Shown here: in pieces, positions 25,178-33,599 of the stretch
How the letters are laid out: each line of letters begins with the position of its first letter
Numbering within the stretch: the first letter of the stretch is position 1
Source: Planctomycetota bacterium
Lineage (GTDB): Bacteria; Planctomycetota; Phycisphaerae; Phycisphaerales; Zrk34
Direction of reading: 5' to 3'
Length of the DNA: 64,000 bases
Assembly (NCBI GenBank): GCA_016125255.1
Contig: WGMD01000028.1
Span: 1 to 64,000, forward strand
Notes under the pieces: generated by a model
What the model saw: only the letters and a program-made list of their open reading frames with translations
The model's database searches: none
What the model was told of the DNA's origin: nothing
Position numbers and translations under genes: made by a program

Positions 25178-25933
25178 TTACGCAATCAGGCGGCAAAGAT
25201 CCGCGAAGGTCGCGGCGCCCTCGAACTGGATGTCGCGCGGCGGCCGGGTAGACATGGCGCTCATGCCGATCAGGCCACTGATCAACAAACCCCCCGCGAC
25301 CGCAAATCCGTAAGCGGAAAGACCGAACCAGATGCCCACATAGCTGATGATCAGTGTGGCCAGACCCGCGAGGAACATCCACGCAAAAATCAATCCGCCG
25401 GGCACTTCGATCTTTTTAACGCGCCGGGTCAACTCGGGCCGGAAATGCCAGAGCATCTCGATGAAGGGCCTCCATTGGGCCATGGCGAATTGATTGATCG
25501 GCGTCGACGGGCGCAGGTCGCTTACATCCGCGCCGTGCTCACGCAGCAAGCTTCGCAATGTGAGGAAAACGCCCGCCGGCATGCAGCCGCGACCCATGAT
25601 GAACAGCGGGCGCGGCTCTGGCATGACGCCGCCGCAGGCGGCCAGAAAGTCGCAGACTTCACCGATCGTGGTCTTGCGCGGTTTGCGATGGAGTTGCCGC
25701 CAGGCATCCGCGGGGATGCGCGCGTGATACATGCGCTGGTAGGACTCGCGCGATCGATCGCAATCGGGAAAGTCGTCCGCGGAGACATCCTCATATTCGT
25801 GGATCGTGCTTTGTCTGCTCAACTGGTAATGACAAACGTCCTGGAAGATGGCGCTCGTGTCGAAGACGGCGAACCAGTCGGCGGCGGTCATCGGGCGACT
25901 GTCCGGTGCGTAATCATCCCAATCGGTCGGCAT
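25178..25933 (-). CDS. Hypothetical protein with two C-terminal membrane segments
   Basis: A 251-residue protein of unknown function. Residues 1-165 are soluble and acidic (MPTDWDDYAPDSRPMTAADW...), with several Trp/Tyr/His residues. Two hydrophobic segments follow (about 177-197 and 203-225), then a short tail mentioning EGAATFADLCRLIA. The start codon is preceded by CGGAG. It is the next gene after thiC on the same strand, 45 bases downstream, so it may be co-transcribed and under the TPP riboswitch, but nothing in it points to thiamine metabolism. Confidence 0.65.
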   Translation of the reverse strand: MPTDWDDYAPDSRPMTAADWFAVFDTSAIFQDVCHYQLSRQSTIHEYEDVSADDFPDCDRSRESYQRMYHARIPADAWRQLHRKPRKTTIGEVCDFLAACGGVMPEPRPLFIMGRGCMPAGVFLTLRSLLREHGADVSDLRPSTPINQFAMAQWRPFIEMLWHFRPELTRRVKKIEVPGGLIFAWMFLAGLATLIISYVGIWFGLSAYGFAVAGGLLISGLIGMSAMSTRPPRDIQFEGAATFADLCRLIA

Positions 25934-25978
25934 GCGTCACTCCGAGTTGAACCCGCCGCGAGCGGCGTCGCTAAACGG

Positions 25979-27835
25979 TCAGATCACCGAATCACGTTTC
26001 GACAGGCCGTGCGCGGGGCGGGTGTCGAGGGTGACGAGTTTTTCGTGCTGGATGCGCTTGGCTTCGTCGGCGTCGGCGACTTCATCGCTGTGACACGCGG
26101 CTTTCTTGCCCTTGTGAGCGAGTTTGTGAATCTGTTCGGGGGAGAGGACGCCGCGCCTTTCGAGGATGGCGCGCTGATCGTCGGTCAGCGCATCACTCTT
26201 GACCGGCTTGCCGCCCCCGGATCGCTCAAAGCCCTCGGCTTTGCCGCTGGCCCATTCGGTGATTTCCTTAGAGATGCGGACGGAGCACCAATCGTGGCCA
26301 CACATCGCGCAGAAGTCGGTGTCGACGTCGAGGTCCTCATCGTGATACGCCCGCGCGGTGTCGGGGTCGAAGGAGATCTCGAAGTGTTTTTCCCAGTTGA
26401 GGGCGGCGCGGGCCTTGGTCAGTTCGTCATCGCGATCGCGCGAGCCCGGAATACCCAGGGCGATGTCGGCGGCGTGGGCGGCGATCTTGTAGGCGATGCA
26501 GCCCTGCTTGACGTCGTCTTTTTTGGGCAGGCCCAGGTGTTCCTTTGGCGTGACGTAGCAGAGCATGGCGGCGCCGTGGTAGGCGGCGTTGGTCGCGCCG
26601 ATGCAGGAGGTGATGTGGTCGTAACCGGGGAAGATATCGGTGACGAGCGGGCCGAGCACGTAAAAAGGCGCGCCGTGGCAGACGGTGCGCTGGTATTTCA
26701 TGTTGTACTCGATCTGATCGAGGGGGACGTGGCCGGGGCCTTCGACCATGACCTGCACGCCGCGGCGCCAGGCGCGTTCGGTCAGTTCACCGATGGTTTT
26801 GAGTTCCAGAAGCTGAAGGTCATCGGTGGCGTCGGCGAGTCCGCCGGGGCGGCAGCCGTCGCCGATGGAAAACGTCACATCATGTTCGCGCATGATGTCG
26901 CAGATTTTCTCCCATGCGGTGTACATGGGGTTCTGCTTGTTGTGGATGAGCATCCATTTGGCCAGCAGCGACCCGCCGCGGGAGACGAGGCCGATCAGGC
27001 GGTCCTTGGCGTAGCGCAGGTGTTCCATCAGCACGCCGGCGTGGATGGTGAAATAGTCGACGCCCTGCCGGGCCTGATGCTCGACGGTGGCGAGGATCGC
27101 CGCTTCGTCGAGGTCTTCGATTTTGCGGCCGATGATCATCGAATAGATGGGCACGGTGCCGATCGGCGTCGTCGAGTTGCGGATCAGCGCTTCGCGACAG
27201 GCATCAAGGTCGCCGCCGGTGGAGAGGTCCATGACGGTGTCCGCCCCCCACCGCTCAGCCCACTTGAGCTTCTCGACTTCCTCGTCGGTCGAGCTCGACA
27301 CGGGCGACGCGCCCATGTTGGCGTTGACCTTGGTTTTGCTGGCGCGGCCGATGCACATGGGGTCGAGTTGGTAGGTCAGGTGATGAATGTTCGCCGGGAT
27401 GACCATGCGGCCGGCGGCGACTTCATCGCGGACCTGCTCGGCGGAGAGGTGCGGCTCGCGCTCGGCGACGCGGCGCATCTCGGGCGTGATGATGCCGAGG
27501 CGGGCGTGTTCGAGTTGGGTGATGGGTTTGAAGTCTTTGGGATAAGTCACACGGCGCGTTTGGCCGCGCGCGTCGGTGAATTGGACAGTGCGCGCGGATT
27601 CGCACGCCTCGCTGAAGCGAGGCGTGCCGGCGGCGGCGGTGGTCCAACCATCGGGCAGGAAGTCCCATGCGGTCTTATTCGACGGGGCGGGCATGCCGGG
27701 GGCGTCGGGGGAGCTGAACATGAGGGGTCCGCCGACGTCGGGTTTGCGTGCGAAGGAGCCGGGCGTGGTGGCGCGGCCGGTGCCGGGGTTGGAGAACGTG
27801 ACGGGACGATTGAACGGATCAGAGGGGCGGATCAT
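25979..27835 (-). CDS. thiC: Phosphomethylpyrimidine synthase
   Basis: A 618-residue radical-SAM enzyme converting aminoimidazole ribotide to HMP phosphate, the pyrimidine half of thiamine. Key text includes [45 protein letters not shown], the VSRGGS motif, [12 protein letters not shown] and [18 protein letters not shown]. The C-terminal cluster motif CAMCGHDWC (CxxCxxxxC, near residues 508-516) is intact. Length is typical. The start ATG has AAGGCG upstream and lies a few bases after a TPP riboswitch, so thiamine pyrophosphate should repress it. Confidence 0.97.
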   Translation of the reverse strand: MIRPSDPFNRPVTFSNPGTGRATTPGSFARKPDVGGPLMFSSPDAPGMPAPSNKTAWDFLPDGWTTAAAGTPRFSEACESARTVQFTDARGQTRRVTYPKDFKPITQLEHARLGIITPEMRRVAEREPHLSAEQVRDEVAAGRMVIPANIHHLTYQLDPMCIGRASKTKVNANMGASPVSSSTDEEVEKLKWAERWGADTVMDLSTGGDLDACREALIRNSTTPIGTVPIYSMIIGRKIEDLDEAAILATVEHQARQGVDYFTIHAGVLMEHLRYAKDRLIGLVSRGGSLLAKWMLIHNKQNPMYTAWEKICDIMREHDVTFSIGDGCRPGGLADATDDLQLLELKTIGELTERAWRRGVQVMVEGPGHVPLDQIEYNMKYQRTVCHGAPFYVLGPLVTDIFPGYDHITSCIGATNAAYHGAAMLCYVTPKEHLGLPKKDDVKQGCIAYKIAAHAADIALGIPGSRDRDDELTKARAALNWEKHFEISFDPDTARAYHDEDLDVDTDFCAMCGHDWCSVRISKEITEWASGKAEGFERSGGGKPVKSDALTDDQRAILERRGVLSPEQIHKLAHKGKKAACHSDEVADADEAKRIQHEKLVTLDTRPAHGLSKRDSVI

Positions 27836-27847
27836 GGGGTTCGCCTT

Positions 27848-27942
27848 CCTACGCAGCTTGCCCGGAAAGATTCCGGGGGCTGATCAGGTTCCAAGGGACT
27901 GTCTCAGCCCGACGCCCGATTGCGCCGGACACCCCTGGCGAA
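27848..27942 (-). ncRNA. TPP riboswitch (THI element) controlling thiC
   Basis: Read on the minus strand, the leader has AGGGGTG, then GGGCTGAGACAGTCCC, CTTGGAACCTGATCAG and a final GGAATCTTTCC hairpin. These are the conserved THI-box blocks in correct order. It ends about 12 bases before thiC, so control of translation initiation is likely (no terminator stem with U-tract is seen). Confidence 0.93.
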
Positions 27943-27960
27943 CATTATTTTGATAGTGCA

Positions 27961-27988
27961 AGCATAGAGCGCCGCGCGATCCGGTCAA
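27961..27988 (-). promoter_or_regulatory. Promoter of the riboswitch-thiC transcript
   Basis: On the minus strand TTGACC, a 16-base spacer and TATGCT lie about 20 bases upstream of the riboswitch. Confidence 0.5.
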
Positions 27989-28178
27989 GCGCGATTTTGT
28001 CCGCGGGGTTTTCGACAGATGGCAAAGGTGCATGGGATTTGACGAAAATCCCGGTGAATTTTGCGCTTTTTTGAATTTGCCCAGTGCGGCGGCAGTCGCG
28101 CCGATGTCGCGTGAACGCTGCCGCGCAAGCATGCAGCGCGAGCGTCGTTCAACCCGCTTGGCGATGCGACATCGCGTT

Positions 28179-28194
28179 TGGCACGACGCTTGCT
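28179..28194 (+). promoter_or_regulatory. Sigma-54 promoter (-24/-12), full consensus match
   Basis: TGGCACGACGCTTGCT matches the sigma-54 consensus TGGCACG-N4-TTGCW at every fixed base. It faces the NagD-like gene and predicts a start near 28205 and a leader of about 150 bases. A short dyad, GCGATGCGACATCGC, lies just upstream at about 28161-28175. The remainder of the 520-base gap 27836-28355 holds the riboswitch and thiC promoter and nothing else recognisable. Confidence 0.55.
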
Positions 28195-28355
28195 TTCTCA
28201 CCCGGACCCGCCCCGCACCGCAATGGTGTCTGTTCGATGTGTTCGATCCTCATACGCCGATTCGCCCGCCTTGTCCGCGACGACCAATGATGTTTCCCGC
28301 CTGACATCCGTGACCACGCTTCATTGAACCTCATTCCCGATTGGAGTCTCGCATC

Positions 28356-29192
28356 ATGCTTGGCTATCTCATTGATATGGACGGCGTCATCTATCGCGGT
28401 CGGCAGCTCATCCAGGGCGCCGATACGTTCATCCACGAACTGCTCCGCCGCGACATCCCCTTCTCGTTCCTCACCAATAATTCCCAGCGCACGCGCCGCG
28501 ATGTCGTCACGCTCCTGCGACAGCTCGGCATCCACGTCGGTGAGCAGCATGTGTATACGTGCGCGATGGCGACCGCGCGCTACCTCGCTTCGCAGAAGCC
28601 CGGCGGCACCGCGTTCGTCATCGGCGAAGGCGGGCTGCTGACCGCGCTGCATCGGCACGGATTCTCCATCACCGATCGCGAGCCCGACTACGTCGTCATC
28701 GGCGAAGGGCGCACCTTCAACGCCGAGCAGGTCGAAACCGCGCTGAATCTGATCCTCGCCGGCGCGAAACTCGTCGCCACCAATCTCGATCCCAACTGCC
28801 CCACCGCCAACGGCACACGCCCCGGCTGCGGCGCGATCGTCGCCATGCTCGAAGCCGCGTCCGGCCTCAAGGCCTTCAGCGTCGGCAAGCCCAGCCCCAT
28901 CATGATGCGCGGCGCCCGCAAACTCCTGGGACTCACCGCCGAGCAGACCGTCATGATCGGCGACACGATGGAAACCGACATCCTCGGCGGCGTGCAGCTC
29001 GGCTATTACACCATCCTGACGCTCTCGGGCGGCACGCGACGCAACGACCTGCCCCGCTTCGCCTATCACCCCGATCAGATCGTCGAGTCCATCGCCGATG
29101 TGCATCACGATCGGCTCGTCGAACGCCTCCGCGCCACGCCGATCGATCGCTTCTCCGCTCCTCCGCAGCCGATCGAACACTCGGCCGCGTGA
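28356..29192 (+). CDS. HAD-IIA (NagD-like) sugar/nucleotide phosphatase
   Basis: A 278-residue HAD-superfamily phosphatase of subfamily IIA. MLGYLIDMDGVIYRG holds the nucleophile motif DMDG, FLTNNSQRTR the second motif, the cap region includes LVATNLDPNCPT, and GKPSP and MIGDTMETDILGG are motifs III-IV. NagD-like enzymes hydrolyse UMP, GMP or sugar phosphates; the substrate here is unknown. ATG at 28356 has GGAG nine bases upstream. The gene follows a sigma-54 promoter match, unusual for this family, and ends at a perfect palindrome shared with the phosphofructokinase gene. Confidence 0.88.
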   Translation: MLGYLIDMDGVIYRGRQLIQGADTFIHELLRRDIPFSFLTNNSQRTRRDVVTLLRQLGIHVGEQHVYTCAMATARYLASQKPGGTAFVIGEGGLLTALHRHGFSITDREPDYVVIGEGRTFNAEQVETALNLILAGAKLVATNLDPNCPTANGTRPGCGAIVAMLEAASGLKAFSVGKPSPIMMRGARKLLGLTAEQTVMIGDTMETDILGGVQLGYYTILTLSGGTRRNDLPRFAYHPDQIVESIADVHHDRLVERLRATPIDRFSAPPQPIEHSAA

Positions 29193-29222
29193 CCCGGCGG
29201 TCGCGACCGTCGCGCCCAACAA

Positions 29223-29254
29223 GAAAGCTCAGGGATGGCCATCCCTGAGCTTTC
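29223..29254. terminator. Perfect 32-bp palindrome, probable bidirectional terminator
   Basis: GAAAGCTCAGGGATGG is followed directly by its complement. It lies between the convergent NagD-like and phosphofructokinase genes. Each arm ends in CTTTC rather than a long U-tract. Confidence 0.55.
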
Positions 29255-29283
29255 ATTGGGTGCAGCGTCATGTGCGGCGTCGA

Positions 29284-30513
29284 TCAGTCGTTGCGGCCGG
29301 GCATGCGGATGAGTTCGACGGTCGGGAGCGTGCCCACGAGCGGGCGGACGTAGCGGACGAAGTCGTCGGCGACGTTGTTGCCGTCGATGATCCATTCGTC
29401 CTTCATATGGCGCGTCTTGGCGGCGATGTTCGTCACCGCGGTCACGCCGTATTCGACGGTGTAGGGGTTGTCGCTGGTGCGGTTGATCGTGATCGAGCCC
29501 TCATCAAGCTGACCGGCGAGGGCGACTTCCGCCGCCTTGCGCCCGACGGCGCGGGCTTCGATCTGATCCACCTTGCTGATGGACCCGGCGAAGCAGCGCT
29601 GGACGTAGCCGAAGGTATCGGCCCGGACGCGGAGTTTTTTGCCGAGGTGGTTTTTGAGATGCGTGGCGAGGAAGTCGCCCAGCGCGCCGGAGCCGGAGAG
29701 CTGCACGTTGCCGTGCGAGTCGCGGTCGATGGCCGCGCCCTGCTGCTCGGCGAGTTTGGCGGCGATGGGCGTGTGCTTGGCGTCGGAGATGCCTTCGGAC
29801 ACGGCGATGAGGCAGCGGCCATGCTTCTTGAAGACGCGGTCCACGTCGGCGACGAACTTTTCTTCGTCGAAAGCCGACTCGGGGCAGTAGATCAGATGGG
29901 GCCCGTCCTCGGGATTCTGCCGGGCGAGCACGCTGGCGGCGGTGAGGAAGCCGGCGTGGCGACCCATGATGATGTTGATCTTGATGCCCGGCAGGGCGCG
30001 GTTGTCGAGGTTGTCGCCGATGAAGGCCGAGGCGACGAAGTTGGCGGCGGAGCCGAAGCCGGGGGTGTGGTCGTTGCACTGCAGGTCGTTGTCGATGGTC
30101 TTGGGAATGTGAAACGCCCGCATCTCGTATCCGTCGGCCTTGGCGGCTTCGTTGACGAGCCGGCAGGTGTCGGACGAGTCGTTACCCCCGATATAGAAAA
30201 AGTAACGGATGTCATGCTTGGCCAGGGCCTTGAGCACGTTCTTGCAGTGCTCGGCGTCGGGCTTGTCGCGGCTCGATCCCAGCCCGGCGGAGGGGGTGTC
30301 GGCGATGCGGTTGAGGCGGTCCTGCGGGATGGTGTGCAGGGGGATGAAGTCTTCGTTGAGCATGCCTCGGACGGCATGATGGGCCCCGAGGATTTTACCG
30401 CTAAACCCTGCTGCTTTAAGACCTTCGACGCAGCCGACCATGGACTGGTTGATCACGGCCGTGGGCCCGCCCGACTGCCCGATCACGGCGTTGCCCTTGA
30501 GGATGTCCGACAT
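29284..30513 (-). CDS. 6-phosphofructokinase, probably pyrophosphate-dependent
   Basis: A 409-residue glycolytic enzyme phosphorylating fructose 6-phosphate. AVIGQSGGPTAVINQS, YIGGNDSSDT, HIPKTIDNDL and MGRHAGFL are diagnostic PFK segments. The Lys in PKTIDND (where ATP-PFKs have Gly) points to pyrophosphate as phosphoryl donor, as does the length; the GGND box differs from both the usual ATP (GGDG) and PPi (GGDD) forms. The start is MSDILKG with GGGAG before it; a 31-codon upstream extension is not supported. It converges with the NagD-like gene at a shared palindrome. Confidence 0.9.
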   Translation of the reverse strand: MSDILKGNAVIGQSGGPTAVINQSMVGCVEGLKAAGFSGKILGAHHAVRGMLNEDFIPLHTIPQDRLNRIADTPSAGLGSSRDKPDAEHCKNVLKALAKHDIRYFFYIGGNDSSDTCRLVNEAAKADGYEMRAFHIPKTIDNDLQCNDHTPGFGSAANFVASAFIGDNLDNRALPGIKINIIMGRHAGFLTAASVLARQNPEDGPHLIYCPESAFDEEKFVADVDRVFKKHGRCLIAVSEGISDAKHTPIAAKLAEQQGAAIDRDSHGNVQLSGSGALGDFLATHLKNHLGKKLRVRADTFGYVQRCFAGSISKVDQIEARAVGRKAAEVALAGQLDEGSITINRTSDNPYTVEYGVTAVTNIAAKTRHMKDEWIIDGNNVADDFVRYVRPLVGTLPTVELIRMPGRND

Positions 30514-30623
30514 GGCGATACTCCCAAATAGGCCCCGTTGACCGGTCCGAGCCGGGTTTTCGGGGCTGAGAATGCGATTTTGATGTTCGAAAACGTGACC
30601 GATCACGCTTTCGGGGACGGCCG

Positions 30624-30651
30624 ATCATACCGATTTGGGCCCGCCCGGCAA
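30624..30651 (-). promoter_or_regulatory. Candidate phosphofructokinase promoter
   Basis: Minus-strand TTGCCG, 16-base spacer, TATGAT; the leader would be about 105 bases. Confidence 0.35.
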
Positions 30652-30819
30652 GGTGACCGGGCGCGGAGGCCGCGCCGCCGGGCCATGCAAAACAACCCAA
30701 ATGCCCCATCAAACCCCCTTGTCCAAATCGCAAATATCCCCTTGACTGGATGTTAGAGAAATCTTCCCGCCAATGGCCTTTACAAGACCCCCGATACATA
30801 ATTCAAATACAGGCAGCAC

Positions 30820-30839
30820 AGATATTTATGGAAATATCT
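30820..30839. promoter_or_regulatory. AT-rich dyad, possible operator upstream of the small-RNA promoter
   Basis: AGATATTT-ATGG-AAATATCT is an 8-base perfect dyad, 20 bases upstream of the -35 at 30859, in an AT-rich stretch unlike the surrounding G+C-rich sequence. Confidence 0.35.
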
Positions 30840-30858
30840 CCAGCCCTTCAAGATGCGA

Positions 30859-30888
30859 TTGACACACATGCCGATAGAGGACTAGGAT
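30859..30888 (+). promoter_or_regulatory. Sigma-70 promoter of a candidate small RNA
   Basis: A perfect TTGACA (30859-30864), an 18-base spacer and TAGGAT (30883-30888). It predicts a start near 30895. Confidence 0.5.
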
Positions 30889-30894
30889 ACGGCC

Positions 30895-30977
30895 TGTCAC
30901 ACCGAATACCTCCACGATTTTTTGCCGTGGCGCCCCCCGTTGCGACTTCGGAGCTCGCAACGGGGGCTTTTGTTTTT
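30895..30977 (+). ncRNA. Candidate small RNA of about 83 nt
   Basis: The unit lies between the divergent upstream end of the phosphofructokinase gene and the end of cstA. It has its own promoter and a strong terminator. A short CCACG/CGTGG hairpin with a T-rich loop precedes the terminator stem. A 94-codon open frame crosses it but overlaps both promoter and terminator and has no credible start. I do not recognise a known RNA family. The rest of the 529-base gap 30514-31042 holds only promoters and the AT-rich dyad. Confidence 0.4.
30932..30977 (+). terminator. Strong intrinsic terminator
   Basis: GCCCCCCGTTGCGA pairs with TCGCAACGGGGGC (one bulge), followed by TTTTGTTTTT. It faces right, opposite to both flanking genes, so it must serve a plus-strand transcript from this gap. 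Confidence 0.8.
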
Positions 30978-31042
30978 ATGCGGAGTGGGGAGCGCGGAAT
31001 TCGGAGTGAAGCGCGCGCGGCGCGCGGTTGTTAAGCGCCGCA

Positions 31043-32944
31043 TCAAGCGCGCTGCGGCAACGGCGGCAGCGCCTGTTCCAATACGCCGCGCGCCCGCGGC
31101 CAGAGCAACAGCGCTTCAACAATCATCCATATCTCCAGCAGCAACACGATCGCCGCGATCCCCATCAGCACGTAGCTGCCTTTGTGATACCACCTGAGAA
31201 TGTCGTGACTCATCGCCCACGCCGGCATGATCAGCATGAACACCATCGGGATCGCCGCGAACCACACCGGCATCTTGCGACGCCAGAGCCAGAAGCACAC
31301 CACCAAAAACGCCAGCCCCGCGAGCAATTGATTCGTCGCGCCGAACAGCGGCCAGAGAATCAGGCCGCCCTTGCCGATTGTCTTCCATGTCCAAGGATCG
31401 CCCGGCTTGGGAAACAGCGCCAACACGAATGCCGTCGAAACGGCGAAGAACGTCGCGCCGTGTTTGTTCGTGAGCCAGACCAGCGGGTTCATCGAAATGC
31501 TCTTGCCCACCGTGCCGTGCTCGAATTCCGTGTCGTATCCTTCCGCCGCCATCGCCGTGGGCGAAACCTTCGGCGCGAATGTGGCGGCGAGTTCCTGCAC
31601 GACATAGCGCTGAAGGCGGGTCGCGGTGTCGAGCGTCGTGCCGGCGAACGAGGCGACGAGCACGCCGATCAGCGCGGTGCCGAAAGTATGGTTGATATGG
31701 GCGGCGTCGAGGAAATTGGCGGCCCCGACGATGAACGCGCCCAGCGCATTGGTCGTCGCCGACTGCCAATCGTGATAGACCGCGTTCCATAACGCTGTGC
31801 CCGTCAGATTCGGGAACTGGTCCTGCCATCCGATGCCGATGCCGGCGGCGACGGCGCAGATGACGAGCGTGGCGAGGAAGCCCTCGGTGAGCATGGATCC
31901 GTAGCCGACGAACTGGGCGTCGGTTTCGTTCTTGATCTGCTTGCTCGACGTCCCGGAGGACACGAGGCAGTGAAATCCGCTGATGGCCCCGCAGGCGATG
32001 GTCACGAACAGGAACGGCACGAACGAGGGCGCCTCCAGCGGATGCGGCGCGAACGCGGGGGCGGCGATGTGGACGGGCTGCCCGTGCGAGCCGAAGAACC
32101 CGACCGCGAACAAGCCGATCACGACCAGGCCCAGCGAGCTGATGAGCTGAAGACTGTTGATGTAATCGCGCGGCTGAAGGAGGATCCAGACGGGAATGAC
32201 GCTCGCCACATAACAGTACGCCAGCAGAATGGCGACCCAGACCCAGACGGGCCAGGCGGCCATCGTCGTGTTGATCGTCTGAATCGCCGCCCCGAACCCG
32301 CCGCCGGTCCATGCGATCCCCGGGCATCCCGCCCCGAACCACACGGTCAGGTACATCAGCGCCAGCGCGATCAGCGACGGGATCGTGACGCTCTTGCCCT
32401 TGCGATGCACCTTGACGCCGATCCAGACGGCGATGGGAATCTGCAAGAACACGGGCATGATCGACTCGGGGAATTTCACAAACACGTTGGCGATGACCAG
32501 CCCGAAGATCGCCAGGACGACCCATAGCGCGAACAGCAGGATGAGCAGGAACAGGAAACGCACGCGGGGGTTGAGCACGCGTCCGGCGATTTCGCCGACG
32601 GTCTGCCCTCGGTTGCGGAGGGAGACGACGAGCGTGCCCAGGTCATGGACCGCGCCCATGAAGATGGAGCCGAGCACGATCCACAGCACGGCGGGGACCC
32701 ACCCCCAGATGATCGCCAGCGCCGGGCCGACGATCGGGCCGGTGCCGGCGATGCTGGTGAAATGATGGCCGAAGACGATGGACTTATTGGTGGGGACGTA
32801 GTCTTCGTCGTCGTTGAGTTCGACGCTGGGGACGGTGGCTTGGGGATCAAGTCGGAAGATTTTGCGTGCGAGCCATCGGCCGTAGGTGTGGTACGCGACG
32901 ATGTAGAGCACACCGGCGGCGAGTGCGATCAGGAGTGTGGACAT
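31043..32944 (-). CDS. cstA: Carbon starvation protein CstA-type transporter
   Basis: A 633-residue, many-pass inner-membrane protein (about 15 or more hydrophobic segments). The family text is clear: PTNKSIVFGHHFTSIAGTGPIVGPA, the GAVHDLGTL segment, SGFHCLVSSGTSSKQI, and FAGTTLDTATRLQRYV. CstA and BtsT/YjiY proteins take up peptides or pyruvate in starved cells; which substrate applies here is unknown. MSTLLIAL is chosen as start because GGAGGCG lies at the right distance; six codons more are open upstream. Its likely partner domain CstX/YbdD is not beside it. Confidence 0.93.
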   Translation of the reverse strand: MSTLLIALAAGVLYIVAYHTYGRWLARKIFRLDPQATVPSVELNDDEDYVPTNKSIVFGHHFTSIAGTGPIVGPALAIIWGWVPAVLWIVLGSIFMGAVHDLGTLVVSLRNRGQTVGEIAGRVLNPRVRFLFLLILLFALWVVLAIFGLVIANVFVKFPESIMPVFLQIPIAVWIGVKVHRKGKSVTIPSLIALALMYLTVWFGAGCPGIAWTGGGFGAAIQTINTTMAAWPVWVWVAILLAYCYVASVIPVWILLQPRDYINSLQLISSLGLVVIGLFAVGFFGSHGQPVHIAAPAFAPHPLEAPSFVPFLFVTIACGAISGFHCLVSSGTSSKQIKNETDAQFVGYGSMLTEGFLATLVICAVAAGIGIGWQDQFPNLTGTALWNAVYHDWQSATTNALGAFIVGAANFLDAAHINHTFGTALIGVLVASFAGTTLDTATRLQRYVVQELAATFAPKVSPTAMAAEGYDTEFEHGTVGKSISMNPLVWLTNKHGATFFAVSTAFVLALFPKPGDPWTWKTIGKGGLILWPLFGATNQLLAGLAFLVVCFWLWRRKMPVWFAAIPMVFMLIMPAWAMSHDILRWYHKGSYVLMGIAAIVLLLEIWMIVEALLLWPRARGVLEQALPPLPQRA

Positions 32945-33016
32945 CTTGGCGGGCGCCTCCAAAGGATTGCGGCGAAAATTGAAAAGTCATTATACCGCAT
33001 GAGCGCGGCGCGCATG

Positions 33017-33057
33017 AAAAAAGCCGCATGCAGCCGGGGGCTCGGCTACGTGCGGCT
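33017..33057 (-). terminator. Intrinsic terminator of the small PEP-CTERM gene
   Basis: On the minus strand an AGCCGCACGTAGCCG/CGGCTGCATGCGGCT stem is followed by TTTTTT. It lies 30 bases after the stop codon of the 104-residue PEP-CTERM gene. Confidence 0.75.
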
Positions 33058-33086
33058 TAGCAGTGTTTGCGGTCAATCGTGCGGGC

Positions 33087-33401
33087 TTATTCGCCGTGGC
33101 GCGGCCGGCTCAGGACGCCGAGCATCGAGAGCCCGAGCATCATGACCATCGACGCCGGCTCCGGCACCGCAGTCAAATGCGCGGTCGTGTCCAACGCATC
33201 GACCGGGTCCACCGCCGGGGCCTCAAGCCCGGGCAGTTTGCCGTCGACGAGCAGCAGGTGCGCATCGACAGCCGGGGCGACGGTCTGCGTCGCAGCGGTC
33301 TGCTGCGGTGCGGCGGGCGCGTCCGATGACGGCACTCCGGCCTGCACCATCGAGCAGGTCAATGCGACAACGATTCCTCCAAGCGCATGGTGAATTCGCA
33401 T
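33087..33401 (-). CDS. Small PEP-CTERM exported protein
   Basis: A 104-residue protein: signal peptide (residues 1-21, MRIHHALGGIVVALTCSMVQA), a short Ala/Pro/Thr-rich middle without a recognised fold, and a PEP-CTERM anchor VPEPASMVMMLGLSMLGV followed by LSRPRHGE. The anchor is nearly identical, in protein and DNA, to that of the next PEP-CTERM gene at 33600. GAGGAA lies seven bases before the ATG. A candidate promoter is at 33477-33505. With so little between signal and anchor, it may be a structural surface peptide or a degraded larger gene. Confidence 0.8.
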   Translation of the reverse strand: MRIHHALGGIVVALTCSMVQAGVPSSDAPAAPQQTAATQTVAPAVDAHLLLVDGKLPGLEAPAVDPVDALDTTAHLTAVPEPASMVMMLGLSMLGVLSRPRHGE

Positions 33402-33476
33402 CTCGTTCCTCGCAACTCATTTTTTTCTTTGGCGGTTCTCATTCCAGCCATCTCAATCGTTCCAGTTCCTGCCACC

Positions 33477-33505
33477 AGTATGACCCCTACCACCGTTAAA
33501 TGCAA
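33477..33505 (-). promoter_or_regulatory. Candidate promoter of the small PEP-CTERM gene
   Basis: TTGCAT, 17-base spacer, CATACT, read on the minus strand. The -10 and its flanks (TCATACTG) recur at 35726-35754. Confidence 0.3.
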
Positions 33506-33599
33506 CACAAATGTCAGATTTTTTCCGATCCGCCCGCATCGAGTGGGCCATTTTCAGCCCAAAAACGCGGGTCGGACGCCGGCGGCCCCTCCGCCGGGG

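Noticed and set aside
25445-27883. 812-codon plus-strand open frame opposite thiC
   Set aside because: It is antisense to an unmistakable ThiC and to its riboswitch, with Gly/Val/Arg-biased text and no motifs.
30750-31034. 94-codon open frame in the phosphofructokinase-cstA gap
   Set aside because: It spans a promoter and a strong intrinsic terminator and has no family features; a small RNA explains the signals better.
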